DNA of 64,000 nucleotides from Arthrobacter sp. zg-Y844 (GCF_024385465.1 NZ_JANFLS010000001.1:186001-250000); one strand, 5' to 3'; positions 45,791 to 55,303 are shown, counted from the stretch's first letter. Translations and numbers: made by a program. Notes: generated by a model not told the origin, from the letters alone.

Positions 45791-47083
45791 ATGGCTGTTT
45801 CGGGCCGCTTTGTCCTGCTGGCACTCCTGGGATCCGTACCCGTGGTGCTTTATCCCGGTGCCGCCTCGATCCTGCTCTGGCTGGCTTTCCTGGCTGCCGC
45901 TGCCGGATTGGACCTGCTGCTGGCTGCCCCCGTGCGGCGGCTCCGCGTGGAGCGGCGCCTGCCGGACAGCGTGCGGCTGAGCGAAACGACGGCAGGAACC
46001 CTGGTGGTCCGCAATGACGCCAAGGCCCGGCTGCGGGCTGTGGTCCGGGACGGCTGGCAGCCTTCCGCCGGTGCCCGCAACCCGCAGCAGCGTCTGGCCG
46101 TTCCGGCCGGTGAAGCCCGGGCCATGGACGTGGTGCTGGAACCTGCCCGCCGCGGGATCCTGAAAAGCGGACATGTGGCGGTCCGCAGTTTCGGGCCTTT
46201 CGGACTCGCGGCCCGCCAGCGGACGCTGCCTGTGCCCGGAGAAATCCGGGTGCTTCCTCCCTTCCATGCCAAGCGGCACCTGCCCTCGAAACTGCGCAGG
46301 CTGAGGGAGCTGGACGGGAACGCCTCGGTACAGCTGCGCGGGGCCGGGACCGAATTCGACTCGCTGCGCGAATATGTGCGGGGCGACGACGTCCGCTCCA
46401 TTGACTGGCGTGCCACCGCCCGGCGGCAGGACACCGTGGTGCGGACCTGGCGGCCCGAACGCGACCGCCGGGTGGTCATTGCCCTGGACACCTCCCGGAC
46501 GTCCGCCGCCCGGATCGAAGACGAACCCCGCCTGGACACCGGCATTGAAGCTACCCTGCTCCTGGCCGTGCTTGCCCGCAGCGGCGGCGACCGGGTGGAC
46601 TTCCTGGCCTTCGACCGGCGGATCCGGGCGCGCGTGGACTCCGGCGGCAAGGAAAACCTGCTGAGCCGGCTCGTCACTGCCGCGGCACCGCTGGAACCGG
46701 AACTCATCGAAGCGGACTTCTCCCTGCTGCCCGGAGCCGTGCACGCCGTGTCCGCCCGCCGTTCCCTGGTCGTCCTGATCACCGCACTGGATTCCGGAGC
46801 TGTCGAGGAGGGGCTGGTGCAGGTCCTGCCCCGGCTGCTGGAAAAGCATGTGGTGGTGGTTGCCTCCGTGCGGGATCCCGGCCTGGACGAGCTGCGTTCC
46901 GGCGGAGGCACAACGCCGGCAGTCTTCCGTGCCGCGGCAGCCGAGCGGGCGCTCCTCGATCGGGCTGCGGTCAGCGCGCAGCTGCGGTCGATGGGAGCGG
47001 AAGTGGTGGATGAGCCGCCGCACGAGCTGGCTCCGAAACTTGCTGATATGTATCTCCGCCTCAAGGCCACCGGAAGGCTGTAG
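45791..47083 (+). CDS. DUF58 domain protein, MoxR partner
   Basis: 430 aa. Two N-terminal membrane helices (about 5-42) precede a beta-rich region. The DUF58 core (about 170-260: RGAGTEFDSLREYVRGDDVRSIDWRATARR) and a von Willebrand A-like domain with DTS at the MIDAS position (VVIALDTSRTSAAR) follow. MoxR-DUF58 pairs are widespread, often with transglutaminase genes, and are linked to envelope or stress functions. No transglutaminase gene is seen in this operon; the downstream gene encodes DUF4166 instead. Confidence 0.92.
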   Translation: MAVSGRFVLLALLGSVPVVLYPGAASILLWLAFLAAAAGLDLLLAAPVRRLRVERRLPDSVRLSETTAGTLVVRNDAKARLRAVVRDGWQPSAGARNPQQRLAVPAGEARAMDVVLEPARRGILKSGHVAVRSFGPFGLAARQRTLPVPGEIRVLPPFHAKRHLPSKLRRLRELDGNASVQLRGAGTEFDSLREYVRGDDVRSIDWRATARRQDTVVRTWRPERDRRVVIALDTSRTSAARIEDEPRLDTGIEATLLLAVLARSGGDRVDFLAFDRRIRARVDSGGKENLLSRLVTAAAPLEPELIEADFSLLPGAVHAVSARRSLVVLITALDSGAVEEGLVQVLPRLLEKHVVVVASVRDPGLDELRSGGGTTPAVFRAAAAERALLDRAAVSAQLRSMGAEVVDEPPHELAPKLADMYLRLKATGRL

Positions 47084-47085
47084 CC

Positions 47086-47760
47086 GTGGACTCGGTGTAC
47101 CAGCAGGTCCTCGGAGCAGGGTTCCTTCGCCTGCAGCCCCAGCTGCAGGCGTATTTCAGCCTCGGCCCGGACGCCGGCCGGTTCGGTGAAGGAACCGGCG
47201 TCTTTCTCCGCGCCGGTTGCCCGCGGCCCTGGCTGCGTCCGCTGCTGCCGCTGGTTCCGGTGTCCAACGCCTTTTTCCCGGAGTACGGGACCTCCGTCCC
47301 CTTCTCCATCCGCAACTATCCGCACCGCGACCCGTGGGGCCGGCCGGCGCTGACTGCGGTCCGCCGCTTTGACTTCCCGGGCCGGCAGCGGACCTTCGAG
47401 GACACCACGGTGCTGACCGGGCCCGGGGTCCTGACGGACTATCTGGGCCGCCGCCGCAACCTGGCCACGAACCTGCTGCTGCGGGTTTCGGACGACGGCC
47501 ACCTGCACATGGATTCCCCGGGAAGCCGGCTGTTCCTCGGTCCGCTGCGGCTGCCCCTGCCGGACTTCGCCGGTGCCGACGCGCAGGTGGAACAGTGGTG
47601 GGACGAACAGCAGGACCGGTTCCGGATCCGCACCCGGGTCATCCAGCGGCAGGTCGGCACGGTATTCGAGTACGACGGCGCGTTCAGCTACGCCAGCCGC
47701 GATTTCGACGGCGGCCTGCCTGCCGACGTCGAACCGGCACGCTGGGAGCGCCGGACCTAG
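47086..47760 (+). CDS. DUF4166 domain protein
   Basis: 224 aa with GTG at 47086, 2 bp after DUF58, so it is likely the last gene of the operon. The sequence contains SVPFSIRNYPHRDPWGRPALTAVRRFDF and a long beta-rich C-terminal half (QWWDEQQDRFRIRTRVIQRQ, TVFEYDGAFSY), the pattern of DUF4166. In other bacteria this domain is found alone or fused to NAD-binding oxidoreductase domains; its activity is unknown. No signal peptide is present. It converges on the MetE-like gene with a 27-bp gap containing a GGTCCGCGCGGACC palindrome at 47760-47773. Confidence 0.82.
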   Translation: MDSVYQQVLGAGFLRLQPQLQAYFSLGPDAGRFGEGTGVFLRAGCPRPWLRPLLPLVPVSNAFFPEYGTSVPFSIRNYPHRDPWGRPALTAVRRFDFPGRQRTFEDTTVLTGPGVLTDYLGRRRNLATNLLLRVSDDGHLHMDSPGSRLFLGPLRLPLPDFAGADAQVEQWWDEQQDRFRIRTRVIQRQVGTVFEYDGAFSYASRDFDGGLPADVEPARWERRT

Positions 47761-47787
47761 GTCCGCGCGGACCCGTCCCCGGCAGGT

Positions 47788-48909
47788 TTACCCCTCGGCT
47801 ACCACCTGGTTCAATGCCGACGCAGTCTGCGTGAGGCGGGCCAGGACTTTCCGCGCCGCCTCCGGTGAAATATCGGCCAGCCCGGCGGCAGGTGCCAGGC
47901 GAAGCGCCGGCAGGTCCTGTTGCGGGAGCCCCAGTTTCCGCCACGGCCGCAGCACCCGTTCCACCAGGTCGGTGACCTGGGGCAGTGCGGCTCCGTCCGC
48001 GGGAACCGGAAGGATGCCCAGCCAGATCCGGCGTCCGCCTTCAACGGCTTCGGCGATGCCTTCCCAGTCGCGGGCGTCCAGCCCGTCGGCTGCGAGGGCC
48101 GCGCCCTGCGCTCCGGCGCCGACGGCGAGCTCGAACGGTGACCGGGCGCCGGGCCGCAGCGGTCCGAATGCCTCCGCACGGGGCAGGGTGAAGACAGTAT
48201 CCGCGCCGACGGCTTCGATTGCCTCGCGGACCTGCTGCCAGGCGCTGGATACCTCCGAAGACGGTACGGAACGCAGTGTGCGGTAGCCGCTGGCGGTGGG
48301 GATCCCGCCGGCAAGGACGGCGGCGGCGTCAGGCTCGTCGACCTGCACCGTGATCCGTGCGCCCGGTGCCGACGACGACGCGCGGGCCACATAGTCGCCC
48401 ACTCCGGCAGTGAAGGACTGGAGGATGTCCCGGCGGGCACCGGCGTCGGACAACGCCCGCTCGCCGTTGTGCAGATAAAGGTTCGCGGCAAGCGAGAGCG
48501 GTCCGCGGACGGAGATCTTCAACGCCTCGCCTGTGCGTTCTTCGGCTCCGACGACGTCGGCAAGTGCGTTCAGGTCCTGGGTCAGCAGGGACACCGCGCG
48601 GCGGTGGTCCTTGCCCGGGCGCTCCACCAGGCGCCAGCCGTGCGGCTGGACATCCACGAAAAGGTCCACAAGCAGGGCGGCACTCCGTCCGAGCGCGTCG
48701 GCCCCCGGCCCGCGCTGCGGCAGTTCAACCAGGAAGGGCAGGTGCGGGTCGCCCAGCTCGCCTCGGACTACCCGGCTCGATTCGACCGGATCGGTCCCCG
48801 GCCAGCTGCCGAGCGCCGTCGCCGTAACCATGCCGTTTCGTGCTTCGGGTCGGGCGGGCTGCTCCGGAGGAACTGCTTCCCCGCGCCGGTCCTCAGGCCT
48901 CCGGGACAT
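47788..48909 (-). CDS. MetE C-terminal-like (cobalamin-independent methionine synthase family) protein
   Basis: 373 aa. The TATALGSWPGTDPVESSRVVRGELGD start and LVELPQRGPGADALGR segment match the short MetE-like proteins of actinobacteria (Rv3015c type), which keep the zinc/TIM-barrel half only. The full methionine synthase has two barrels, so activity as a methyltransferase is uncertain. The chosen ATG at 48909 overlaps chorismate mutase by 17 nt; ATG at 48831 is an alternative that starts at the conserved VTATALGSWPG. Both have weak ribosome binding sites. The gene runs in the order mnmA, chorismate mutase, this gene. Confidence 0.85.
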   Translation of the reverse strand: MSRRPEDRRGEAVPPEQPARPEARNGMVTATALGSWPGTDPVESSRVVRGELGDPHLPFLVELPQRGPGADALGRSAALLVDLFVDVQPHGWRLVERPGKDHRRAVSLLTQDLNALADVVGAEERTGEALKISVRGPLSLAANLYLHNGERALSDAGARRDILQSFTAGVGDYVARASSSAPGARITVQVDEPDAAAVLAGGIPTASGYRTLRSVPSSEVSSAWQQVREAIEAVGADTVFTLPRAEAFGPLRPGARSPFELAVGAGAQGAALAADGLDARDWEGIAEAVEGGRRIWLGILPVPADGAALPQVTDLVERVLRPWRKLGLPQQDLPALRLAPAAGLADISPEAARKVLARLTQTASALNQVVAEG

Positions 48910-49288
48910 CTGTTCCGCCGTTGCGGGTCTGGGAGATTGCCTGATGGTGGCGGATCACTTCGCTGATGATGAAGTTCAGGAATTTCTCCGCGAAGGCGGG
49001 GTCCAGATGGGCGTCTGCGGCCAGGCGGCGCAGGCGTGCAATCTGGGCCACTTCCCGTCCCGGGTCCGCCGGCGGCAAGTGGTGCTCCGCCTTCAGATGG
49101 CCCACCCGCTGGGTCGCCTTGAAGCGTTCGGCAAGAAGGTACACGAGAGTGGCGTCGATGTTGTCGATGCTGCTGCGCATGGCAAGCAGCTCTTCCATGA
49201 CATCCTCGGCGACCTTCCCGGAGAGGGAACTTGCCCGCGGATCGAACTCATGGTCCGGTGATTCGCTCATTGGTCCTGTCTGGCTCAT
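48893..49288 (-). CDS. chorismate mutase, AroQ class
   Basis: 131 aa all-helical protein. Conserved positions include MRSSIDNIDATLVYLLAERFKATQRVGHLKAEHHLPPADPGRE and FIISEVIRHHQAI, matching AroQ chorismate mutases that convert chorismate to prephenate for Phe/Tyr synthesis. No signal peptide, so it is cytoplasmic. The ATG at 49288 lacks a Shine-Dalgarno sequence; TAAACT lies 6 nt upstream, suggesting leaderless transcription. It is followed by the MetE-like gene with overlap. Confidence 0.93.
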   Translation of the reverse strand: MSQTGPMSESPDHEFDPRASSLSGKVAEDVMEELLAMRSSIDNIDATLVYLLAERFKATQRVGHLKAEHHLPPADPGREVAQIARLRRLAADAHLDPAFAEKFLNFIISEVIRHHQAISQTRNGGTDVPEA

Positions 49289-49294
49289 TGGACC

Positions 49295-49300
49295 AGTTTA
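49295..49300 (-). promoter_or_regulatory. -10 element TAAACT of a putative leaderless promoter
   Basis: TAAACT on the minus strand is followed by 6 nt and the ATG at 49288 of the chorismate mutase gene. No ribosome binding site intervenes. Confidence 0.55.
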
Positions 49301-49389
49301 GGTGGAGCGGCTCCCGGCCCGGAGCAGATTACGCCCGGCTTCGGCGAGGCGCTGCGCCGGTACCGGGAATCGGCCGTGAAACCAGGGCT

Positions 49390-50541
49390 TTAGGAAACCG
49401 CTGCGGGGTCCCATTCAAGGGAACGTGCCGAGTCGATGGTCGCCTGTCCCAGCACTCGGGTTCCCTGGTAAAGCACCATGGACTGGCCGGGGGCAACCCC
49501 GCGCATGGGTTCGACCAGCCGGACCACAAGCTCTTCACATGTTGCACCGGTGGCCTCGTCGGCTACGTCTTCCATCCAGCCGGTGGCTGCCACGGGGTCG
49601 CCGTGGGCGCGGACCTGGACCTTGCAGTCGAAGGTGGTCCGGGCGGCGATCTCGGGGATCGGCAGTCCGGCCCAGGAAATCTTGATGCCGCGCATCTGGT
49701 CGATGTTCAGCAGCTGCTCGGGTCCGACCACGACCTTGTTTTCCTTCGGCCGGATTTCCAGGACGAAGCGGGGCTTGCCGTCCGCGGCGGGCGTGCCGAG
49801 CTTCAGTCCGCGCCGCTGGCCCACGGTGAACGCGTTCGCGCCGGGGTGGGTGCCGAGCTTCTCCCCCGTCTCATCGACGATGTCGCCCTCGGTCATGTTG
49901 ATGCGCTCTTCGAGCCAGCCGCGGGTATCACCGTCGGGAATGAAGCAGATGTCGTGGCTGTCGGGCTTGTTCGCCACGGACAGGCCGCGGCGTTCGGCTT
50001 CGGCCCGCACTTCGGCCTTGGACGGGGTTTCGGCCAGCGGGAACATGCAGTGGCGCAGCTGCTCCTCCGTGAGCACGCCCAGGACGTAGGACTGGTCCTT
50101 GGCCCAGTCAGCGGCACGGTGCAGCTCCGGGTTGCCCTCGGTGTTCGTGATCACCTTGGCGTAGTGGCCGGTGCAGACGGCGTCGAAGCCCAGCGCGAGC
50201 GCCTTTTCCAGCAGCGCGGCGAACTTGATCCGTTCGTTGCAGCGCATGCAGGGATTGGGTGTGCGTCCGGCGGCGTATTCGGCCACGAAGTCGTCCACGA
50301 CGTCTTCCTTGAACCGCTCGGAGAAGTCCCAGACGTAGTACGGAATGCCGAGGATGTCGCAGGCGCGCCAGGCGTCGCGGGAGTCTTCGATGGTGCAGCA
50401 GCCGCGGCTGCCGGTGCGCAGGGTGCCCGGCATCCGGGACAGCGCAAGGTGGACGCCGACGACGTCGTGCCCGGCCTCCACTGCCCGTGCCGCGGCCACG
50501 GCGGAATCGACTCCGCCACTCATTGCTGCCAAAACCTTCAT
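49390..50541 (-). CDS. mnmA: tRNA-specific 2-thiouridylase MnmA
   Basis: 383 aa. The PP-loop SGGVDS (8-13) binds ATP, and the catalytic cysteine pair lies in [16 protein letters not shown] and [17 protein letters not shown] and [24 protein letters not shown] are also characteristic. MnmA puts sulfur on U34 of Lys, Glu and Gln tRNAs using sulfur from a cysteine desulfurase. The start ATG overlaps the stop of the desulfurase gene directly upstream, so donor and acceptor enzymes are translationally coupled. This is the order of Rv3025c-Rv3024c in M. tuberculosis. Confidence 0.98.
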   Translation of the reverse strand: MKVLAAMSGGVDSAVAAARAVEAGHDVVGVHLALSRMPGTLRTGSRGCCTIEDSRDAWRACDILGIPYYVWDFSERFKEDVVDDFVAEYAAGRTPNPCMRCNERIKFAALLEKALALGFDAVCTGHYAKVITNTEGNPELHRAADWAKDQSYVLGVLTEEQLRHCMFPLAETPSKAEVRAEAERRGLSVANKPDSHDICFIPDGDTRGWLEERINMTEGDIVDETGEKLGTHPGANAFTVGQRRGLKLGTPAADGKPRFVLEIRPKENKVVVGPEQLLNIDQMRGIKISWAGLPIPEIAARTTFDCKVQVRAHGDPVAATGWMEDVADEATGATCEELVVRLVEPMRGVAPGQSMVLYQGTRVLGQATIDSARSLEWDPAAVS

Positions 50542-51764
50542 GAAGTAAAACCTGTTCCTGCTGTTTGGATGCTGCTTACGTGTCCGGCCATGCCGGCCTT
50601 CTTGGCCCGCTCATATGCTTCGGGAAGTGCCTGCAACAAAGTGTCAACGTCTTCGGCGGTGGTTGTATGCCCGAGGCTGAACCGTTGGGCACCGCGGGCC
50701 TCGGTTTCGGTCAGTCCCATCGCCAGGAGTACGTGTGAAGGCCGCGGGACGCCGGCTGTGCAGGCAGACCCGGTTGAGGACTCCACTCCGGCCAAATCCA
50801 GCAGGAAAAGCAGTGAATCGCCTTCGCAGCCGGGGAAGGTGAAGTGGGCGTTGCCCGGCAGCCGGCGTCCGCCGCCGTCGTCGTCCCGCGCGCCCCGCAG
50901 GACTGCCTCCGGAATGGCCCGCTCGACGCCGGTGATGAGGTAGTCGCGGAGCGTGCGCAGGCGTTCGGCCTCGTCCGTCAGGTGCTCGGCGGCGTCCTGC
51001 GCTGCCGCAGCGAACGCTGCTATTCCCGCGGTGTCCAAGGTGCCGGAGCGGATGTCCCGTTCCTGTCCGCCGCCGTGCTGGACGGGCGTGAGCTTGACGG
51101 CACGGCCAACAACCAGTGCACCCACTCCCACCGGGCCACCGATCTTGTGGGCGCTGAGGGCCATCGTGTCCAGGCCGGCGGATCGGAAGCCGATCGGCAG
51201 CGCACCGAAAGCCTGGACCGCATCCGAATGGACCGGGACGCCGTATTCGTGGGCCAGGGAGGCGATGGCCCGGATGTCCTGGACGGTCCCGACCTCGTTG
51301 TTTGCCCACATAGCGGTGAGCAGCGCTGTGCTGTCTGCGTTGGCTTCGAGTTCGCGTCGGATGGCGTCGAGGGAAATGACGCCCTCGTGATCCACCGGGA
51401 TCCACACCGGCACCGCGCCTTCATGTTTCTCCAGCCATTCGACGGCGTCCAGCACGGCATGGTGTTCGATGCCGGAGACCAGGATGCGGTTGCGTACCGG
51501 GTCGGCATCGCGCCGGGCCCAGAAAAGACCCTTGACGGCCAGGTTGTCCGCTTCGGTACCGCCGGAGGTGAAAATGATCTCCGAGGGATGGCAGCCTGCG
51601 GCGACGGCCAGGACTTCCCTGGAGTCCTCTACGACCATCCGGGCACGTCGGCCCGAACCGTGCAGGGACGAAGGGTTGCCGCTGCGGCTGAGTTCTGAGG
51701 TGAGTGCGGCGAGGGCCGAAGCCGAAATCGGCGTGGTCGCCGCGTGATCTAGATACACGGGCAC
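50538..51764 (-). CDS. iscS: cysteine desulfurase, IscS/NifS type
   Basis: 408 aa PLP enzyme. The PLP lysine lies in [15 protein letters not shown], and the catalytic cysteine is on the [11 protein letters not shown] loop, which is long as in IscS-type enzymes. It supplies sulfur for tRNA thiolation by the coupled mnmA and probably for other cofactors. The open frame begins with TTG at 51767, but GTG at 51764 is preferred because TAGAAT lies exactly 6 nt upstream, and no Shine-Dalgarno sequence is present, which fits leaderless transcription. GTG at 51758 remains possible. Confidence 0.95.
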   Translation of the reverse strand: MPVYLDHAATTPISASALAALTSELSRSGNPSSLHGSGRRARMVVEDSREVLAVAAGCHPSEIIFTSGGTEADNLAVKGLFWARRDADPVRNRILVSGIEHHAVLDAVEWLEKHEGAVPVWIPVDHEGVISLDAIRRELEANADSTALLTAMWANNEVGTVQDIRAIASLAHEYGVPVHSDAVQAFGALPIGFRSAGLDTMALSAHKIGGPVGVGALVVGRAVKLTPVQHGGGQERDIRSGTLDTAGIAAFAAAAQDAAEHLTDEAERLRTLRDYLITGVERAIPEAVLRGARDDDGGGRRLPGNAHFTFPGCEGDSLLFLLDLAGVESSTGSACTAGVPRPSHVLLAMGLTETEARGAQRFSLGHTTTAEDVDTLLQALPEAYERAKKAGMAGHVSSIQTAGTGFTS

Positions 51765-51770
51765 CAACCA

Positions 51771-51776
51771 ATTCTA
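51771..51776 (-). promoter_or_regulatory. -10 element TAGAAT of a putative leaderless promoter
   Basis: TAGAAT is near consensus and is followed by 6 nt and the GTG at 51764. A TCGGCA hexamer lies about 17 nt further upstream as a partial -35. Confidence 0.6.
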
Positions 51777-51897
51777 GCGGTCATGGCGGCTCCTGCCGAT
51801 TCGGGCGGCTGGGACTTTCCTGACGTTTCCCGCGGCGTGTCCGGTCCCGCTCCGCAACAGTTTCCTGACCGGCACCGGTCCGTCGCAGCACCCGGTG

Positions 51898-51926
51898 CTA
51901 TTGAGGACGCAGGCTGTCCTCAATAG
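51898..51926. promoter_or_regulatory. palindromic operator upstream of WYL regulator
   Basis: Perfect 11-nt inverted arms CTATTGAGGAC / GTCCTCAATAG separated by 7 nt, ending 16 nt before the regulator start. The position and symmetry fit an autoregulatory binding site for the WYL protein. Confidence 0.75.
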
Positions 51927-51942
51927 GGACCACTATTACGTC

Positions 51943-52908
51943 ATGTGGGATACAGCATCGCGCTCATTCGAGGTCCTTCGAAAACTGCAGCGGAGGGGTT
52001 TCGTTGCGGGCGAGACCCTGGCTTTCGATTTCGGGGTGTCAACCCGCACCATCCGCCGCGACGTGGCACGGCTGCGCGACCTGGGGTACCCGATCGAGAC
52101 GCGCCTGGGTATCGACGGCGGCTACTCGCTGGAACCCGGCACGGTGCTCCCGCCGATTTTCCTCAGCATGGATGAAGCGTTGGCCTGCACCCTCGCACTC
52201 CGCCGGTGGAACGAGGCGGCTGAACCGCACTTGGCGGCCGGCGCGCTGCAGAAGGTCCTCGCCTCAATGCCGAAACGCGTGCAGTGGATCATGACGGCCC
52301 TCGACCAGGCAGCAGTCGATCTCGAAATCGACGGCCTCAGGGAACCGGAGCCGGCCCCGGTCGACGTCTGCGTGCTCGGGGAATTAGCCCGGGCCTGTGT
52401 CCTGCACCGCCGCGCGGAGTTCCTGCACGCGCAGCACAACGGGAAGGAGGAGATGCGCACAGCCGATTCATTCGCCTTGGTCAACACGGTCCGCCGCTGG
52501 TATTTCGTGGCCTTCGACCTGGACCGGGACGAATGGCGCACCTACCGGGTCGACCGGATCTCCACCGTGACGGTGACCGGAGCGCCGGTCCGCGAGCGCG
52601 TCTTCCCCGGCACAGGTGTCGAGGCATGGGTGACTCAGCAGCTCCGCACCGGCTGGCAGCAGGTCACGGCCACTGTACGGGTCCACGCCCCGCTGGAGGC
52701 CGTGAGCCGGTGGGTGGCGCCGGCGTGGGGAACCGTCGAAGACGACGGCGCGGGGTCCGTTATTGTGCGGGCAGGAGCGGACAGCTACGACGCGATCGCC
52801 CGCTGGCTCCTCCTGGTGCAGGCGGACATCGACGTCATCGAGCCTGCGGAGCTGCGCGAAGCATTCGGACGCGTAGCCGCCCGCGCCGCCCGCTCGGCCA
52901 CGGGGTGA
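51943..52908 (+). CDS. WYL domain transcriptional regulator, YafY-like
   Basis: 321 aa. An N-terminal HTH_11 (about 5-60: FEVLRKLQRRGFVAGETLAFDFGVSTRTIRRDV) is followed by a WYL domain (about 140-215: NTVRRWYFVAFDLDRDEWRTYRVDRI) and a C-terminal WCX-type extension. The motif here is W-Y-F rather than W-Y-L. ATG at 51943 gives the family start; the longer open frame is rejected because it would make the palindromic operator at 51898-51926 coding. No Shine-Dalgarno sequence is obvious. It converges on the broken epoxide hydrolase gene with 21 bp between stops, a common pairing, and may have controlled it. Confidence 0.88.
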   Translation: MWDTASRSFEVLRKLQRRGFVAGETLAFDFGVSTRTIRRDVARLRDLGYPIETRLGIDGGYSLEPGTVLPPIFLSMDEALACTLALRRWNEAAEPHLAAGALQKVLASMPKRVQWIMTALDQAAVDLEIDGLREPEPAPVDVCVLGELARACVLHRRAEFLHAQHNGKEEMRTADSFALVNTVRRWYFVAFDLDRDEWRTYRVDRISTVTVTGAPVRERVFPGTGVEAWVTQQLRTGWQQVTATVRVHAPLEAVSRWVAPAWGTVEDDGAGSVIVRAGADSYDAIARWLLLVQADIDVIEPAELREAFGRVAARAARSATG

Positions 52909-52929
52909 GCGGGAACCGCGGTTTGCCCT

Positions 52930-54083
52930 TTACCGAAGCGGACGGAAGAAGTCGGAGAGATCGTCCATAAGCAGGGCGGGCTCTTCGAGGGCGGCGAAGT
53001 GTCCGCCACGGTCGGTGATGTCGGTCCACCGCGTGATCGTATTCTCCTGCTCGGCATAGCGGCGGATACCGACGTCGTGGGCAAACATGATGACGCCGGT
53101 AGGCACACCCGACGGCTCCCTGCGGGCTCCCCATGCCGATTGCTGGGCGTAGCCGATAAACGCAGCCGTTCCTGCGGAACCGGTGATCCAGTACAGCATG
53201 ACGTTCGTCAGGATGCGCTCGAGGTCAATGACCGTCTCCGGGAGGGCTTTGTCCGGGAAAGTCCACTTCTGGAACTTGTCCAGGATCCAGGCGAGCAGGC
53301 CGGCCGGGGAATCGACCAGGGCTGCGGCTATCGTCTGCGGTCTCGTCGACTGGATCGCGATGTACCCGTATTCGTCCTGCAGGAAACGCTGCACCCGGCT
53401 TGCCGATCAAGCTCCAGGGGGGTAAACGCGGCGAGATCATCGCTGGTGGGTGTCTGCAGCGGCATGCCTATCGACCCGTTGACGTGGACACCCACCACGT
53501 TGCGTGGAGCGGCACGTCCGACGTCGGGCGAGACCGCCGCGCCGATATCTCCCCCGTGTGCCCCGTACCGGCGGTAGCCCAGCCGGCCCATGAGCGTTGC
53601 CCAGGCGCGGCCGATGCGCGCCGTGTCCCAACCTGCCTCGGTCACGGGGGTAGAGAACCCGAACCCCGGGAGTGAGGGAATCACCAGGTCGAAAGCATCC
53701 ACAGTGTCCCGTCCGTGCGCGGCCGGGTCGGTGAGCGGGCCGATCAGATCCAGGAACTCGACGAAGGAACCGGGGCAGCCGTGGGTGAGGAGGAGCGGCA
53801 ACGCGCCCTCGGCCTTCGAGCGGATGTGGAGGAAGTGGATCTGCTGGCCGTCGATGACAGTGGTGAACTGGGGCAGCCCGTTCAGGGCAGCTGCATGCAA
53901 CGCCCAGTCGTATTCATCGGCCCAGTACGCAACCACGCGTTCGAGGTAGCCGGACGGGACACCCGTTGCCCATTCTTCCCCTGGCAGTGCGGGCGCGAAC
54001 CGCGTTCCCCGGAGCCTGTGGCTGAGCCGGCCTACCAGAGCCGGGTCGATCGGGATGCTGAAGGGCTGGATCTGCTCATTCAC
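52930..54083 (-). pseudogene. epoxide hydrolase family protein, interrupted by a -1 frameshift
   Basis: An alpha/beta hydrolase with an N-terminal epoxide hydrolase domain (EHN). From GTG at 54083 (GGAGG 5 nt upstream) the frame reads PFSIPIDPALVGRLSHRLR, then LTHGCPGSFVEFLDLIGPL with the oxyanion-hole HGxPG motif, to ELDRQAG. Near 53394-53396 the frame is lost: one C missing from a CCC run (G on the coding strand) restores VQRFLQDEYGYIAIQSTRPQ and the rest, including the histidine region DRGGHFAALEEP. Each half is otherwise well preserved, so the break is recent or is a homopolymer sequencing error. As written, the first half ends in 15-20 unrelated residues at 53328. Confidence 0.85.
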
Positions 54084-54287
54084 GGGTTCCTCCGCCTGTC
54101 GTAGGTCGGGGACAGCTCCCCGATGTACGCCGACGATACGGATCCCGCAGGACACACACTGTCCTCCTCTGCCCCGGCGCGGAAAATTCATCGTCCCGGA
54201 TACCCCTTCCCCCGCCCAGGCTGCGGTGCAGGGACGACCGGTAGACTTGCCTCACGCAGCCGGACCAGCCGCCCGAGAGGAACCGCT

Positions 54288-55262
54288 TTGAGCCCGTCAG
54301 ACCCGACGCTCTATGAGGTTTTAGGCCTGACCCGCGCGGCATCGGCGGTCGAAATCAAGACCGCGTACCGGAAGGCAGCCCGGAACGCCCATCCGGACCA
54401 GGGCGGCACGAGCGAGAGCTTCCACCGGGTCACGGAAGCATACCGGGTGCTCTCCGATCCGCGGCGAAAGGCCGCGTACGATCGCCGGTTCGGCCAGGGC
54501 ACGGACGCCGGCAGCACCCGTGCCGCTGCCGGCAGCAGCTCCGGCAGCCCGTCCAGCCGGGCCGCGGGAACCGGGTCCGCCCCCGAACGGACCACGGCAG
54601 ACCTGGACCGGCCGCCGGTGTTTGTCCCGGATTTCTCCCCGAAGAATCCTCCCCTCATCCCCTTGGTCCTGGCCGGACAGCAGGTCCACGGCGCACCGCG
54701 CCGTCCGGGTTTCTTCTCGCGGATCGGCTCCAACGCCGCGGGACGCTTCGAGGCCGAAAACCGGACCATCCACCTGCTGGAACGCGAATTGCTGGAGGAC
54801 TACCCGGCCGCGCGCCTGGTCAACGGCCTCCACATTCCGGACACGGGACCGCGCGGCGGCAACCTCGATGTCAGCCACGTGCTGCTGGGCGGCTACCGCA
54901 TGGCAGTCCTGGGTTCGCTGATGGCCTCGCCCGGCAACTACCGGTGGGACGGACAGCATCTGCTGCACCGCGGCCGGGAGGTGTCCACCCTGCGGCTGGC
55001 CGATGCGGTGCGCACCCTCCAGTCCCGCTTTCCGGAGTGCAATGCCACGGGCTGGCTTGTCCTCCACAGCCCTAACGGGAATCCCTTCGAGCCCATCGTC
55101 GATTACCCGCCGAGGCTGAGCCGCTCAGCGCCCGCGACCCTGCATGTCGCCAATCCCGGCGGCCTGCTGCGGGAGCTGCGGAGGTTCTTTGCCGAAGGCC
55201 CCCAGCCGAACACCGTCCAGCTGCCGGTGCTGGCGCCGTTGATCGACGCGACCACCCGTTGA
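54288..55262 (+). CDS. J-domain (DnaJ-like) protein with unassigned C-terminal domain
   Basis: 324 aa. The N-terminal J domain (about 7-70) has the HPD motif at 35-37 (RNAHPDQGG), which stimulates Hsp70 ATPase. No Gly/Phe or zinc-finger region follows. After a Ser/Gly/Ala-rich linker, the C-terminal part (about 195-320) contains [20 protein letters not shown] and [22 protein letters not shown]. It resembles a NERD-like nuclease fold only in outline. TTG at 54288 follows AGAGGA by 5-6 nt and places the J domain at the true N-terminus; the longer frame is not supported. Client unknown. Confidence 0.85.
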   Translation: MSPSDPTLYEVLGLTRAASAVEIKTAYRKAARNAHPDQGGTSESFHRVTEAYRVLSDPRRKAAYDRRFGQGTDAGSTRAAAGSSSGSPSSRAAGTGSAPERTTADLDRPPVFVPDFSPKNPPLIPLVLAGQQVHGAPRRPGFFSRIGSNAAGRFEAENRTIHLLERELLEDYPAARLVNGLHIPDTGPRGGNLDVSHVLLGGYRMAVLGSLMASPGNYRWDGQHLLHRGREVSTLRLADAVRTLQSRFPECNATGWLVLHSPNGNPFEPIVDYPPRLSRSAPATLHVANPGGLLRELRRFFAEGPQPNTVQLPVLAPLIDATTR

Positions 55263-55291
55263 CTGATGCGTTGGGGCCCCGGTGGCGGGCA

Positions 55292-55297
55292 TAGGAT
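55292..55297 (+). promoter_or_regulatory. -10 element TAGGAT of a putative leaderless promoter
   Basis: TAGGAT is followed by 6 nt and the GTG at 55304 of trmL, with no ribosome binding site. The -35 region is poor. Confidence 0.5.
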
Positions 55298-55303
55298 GTA
55301 TTC

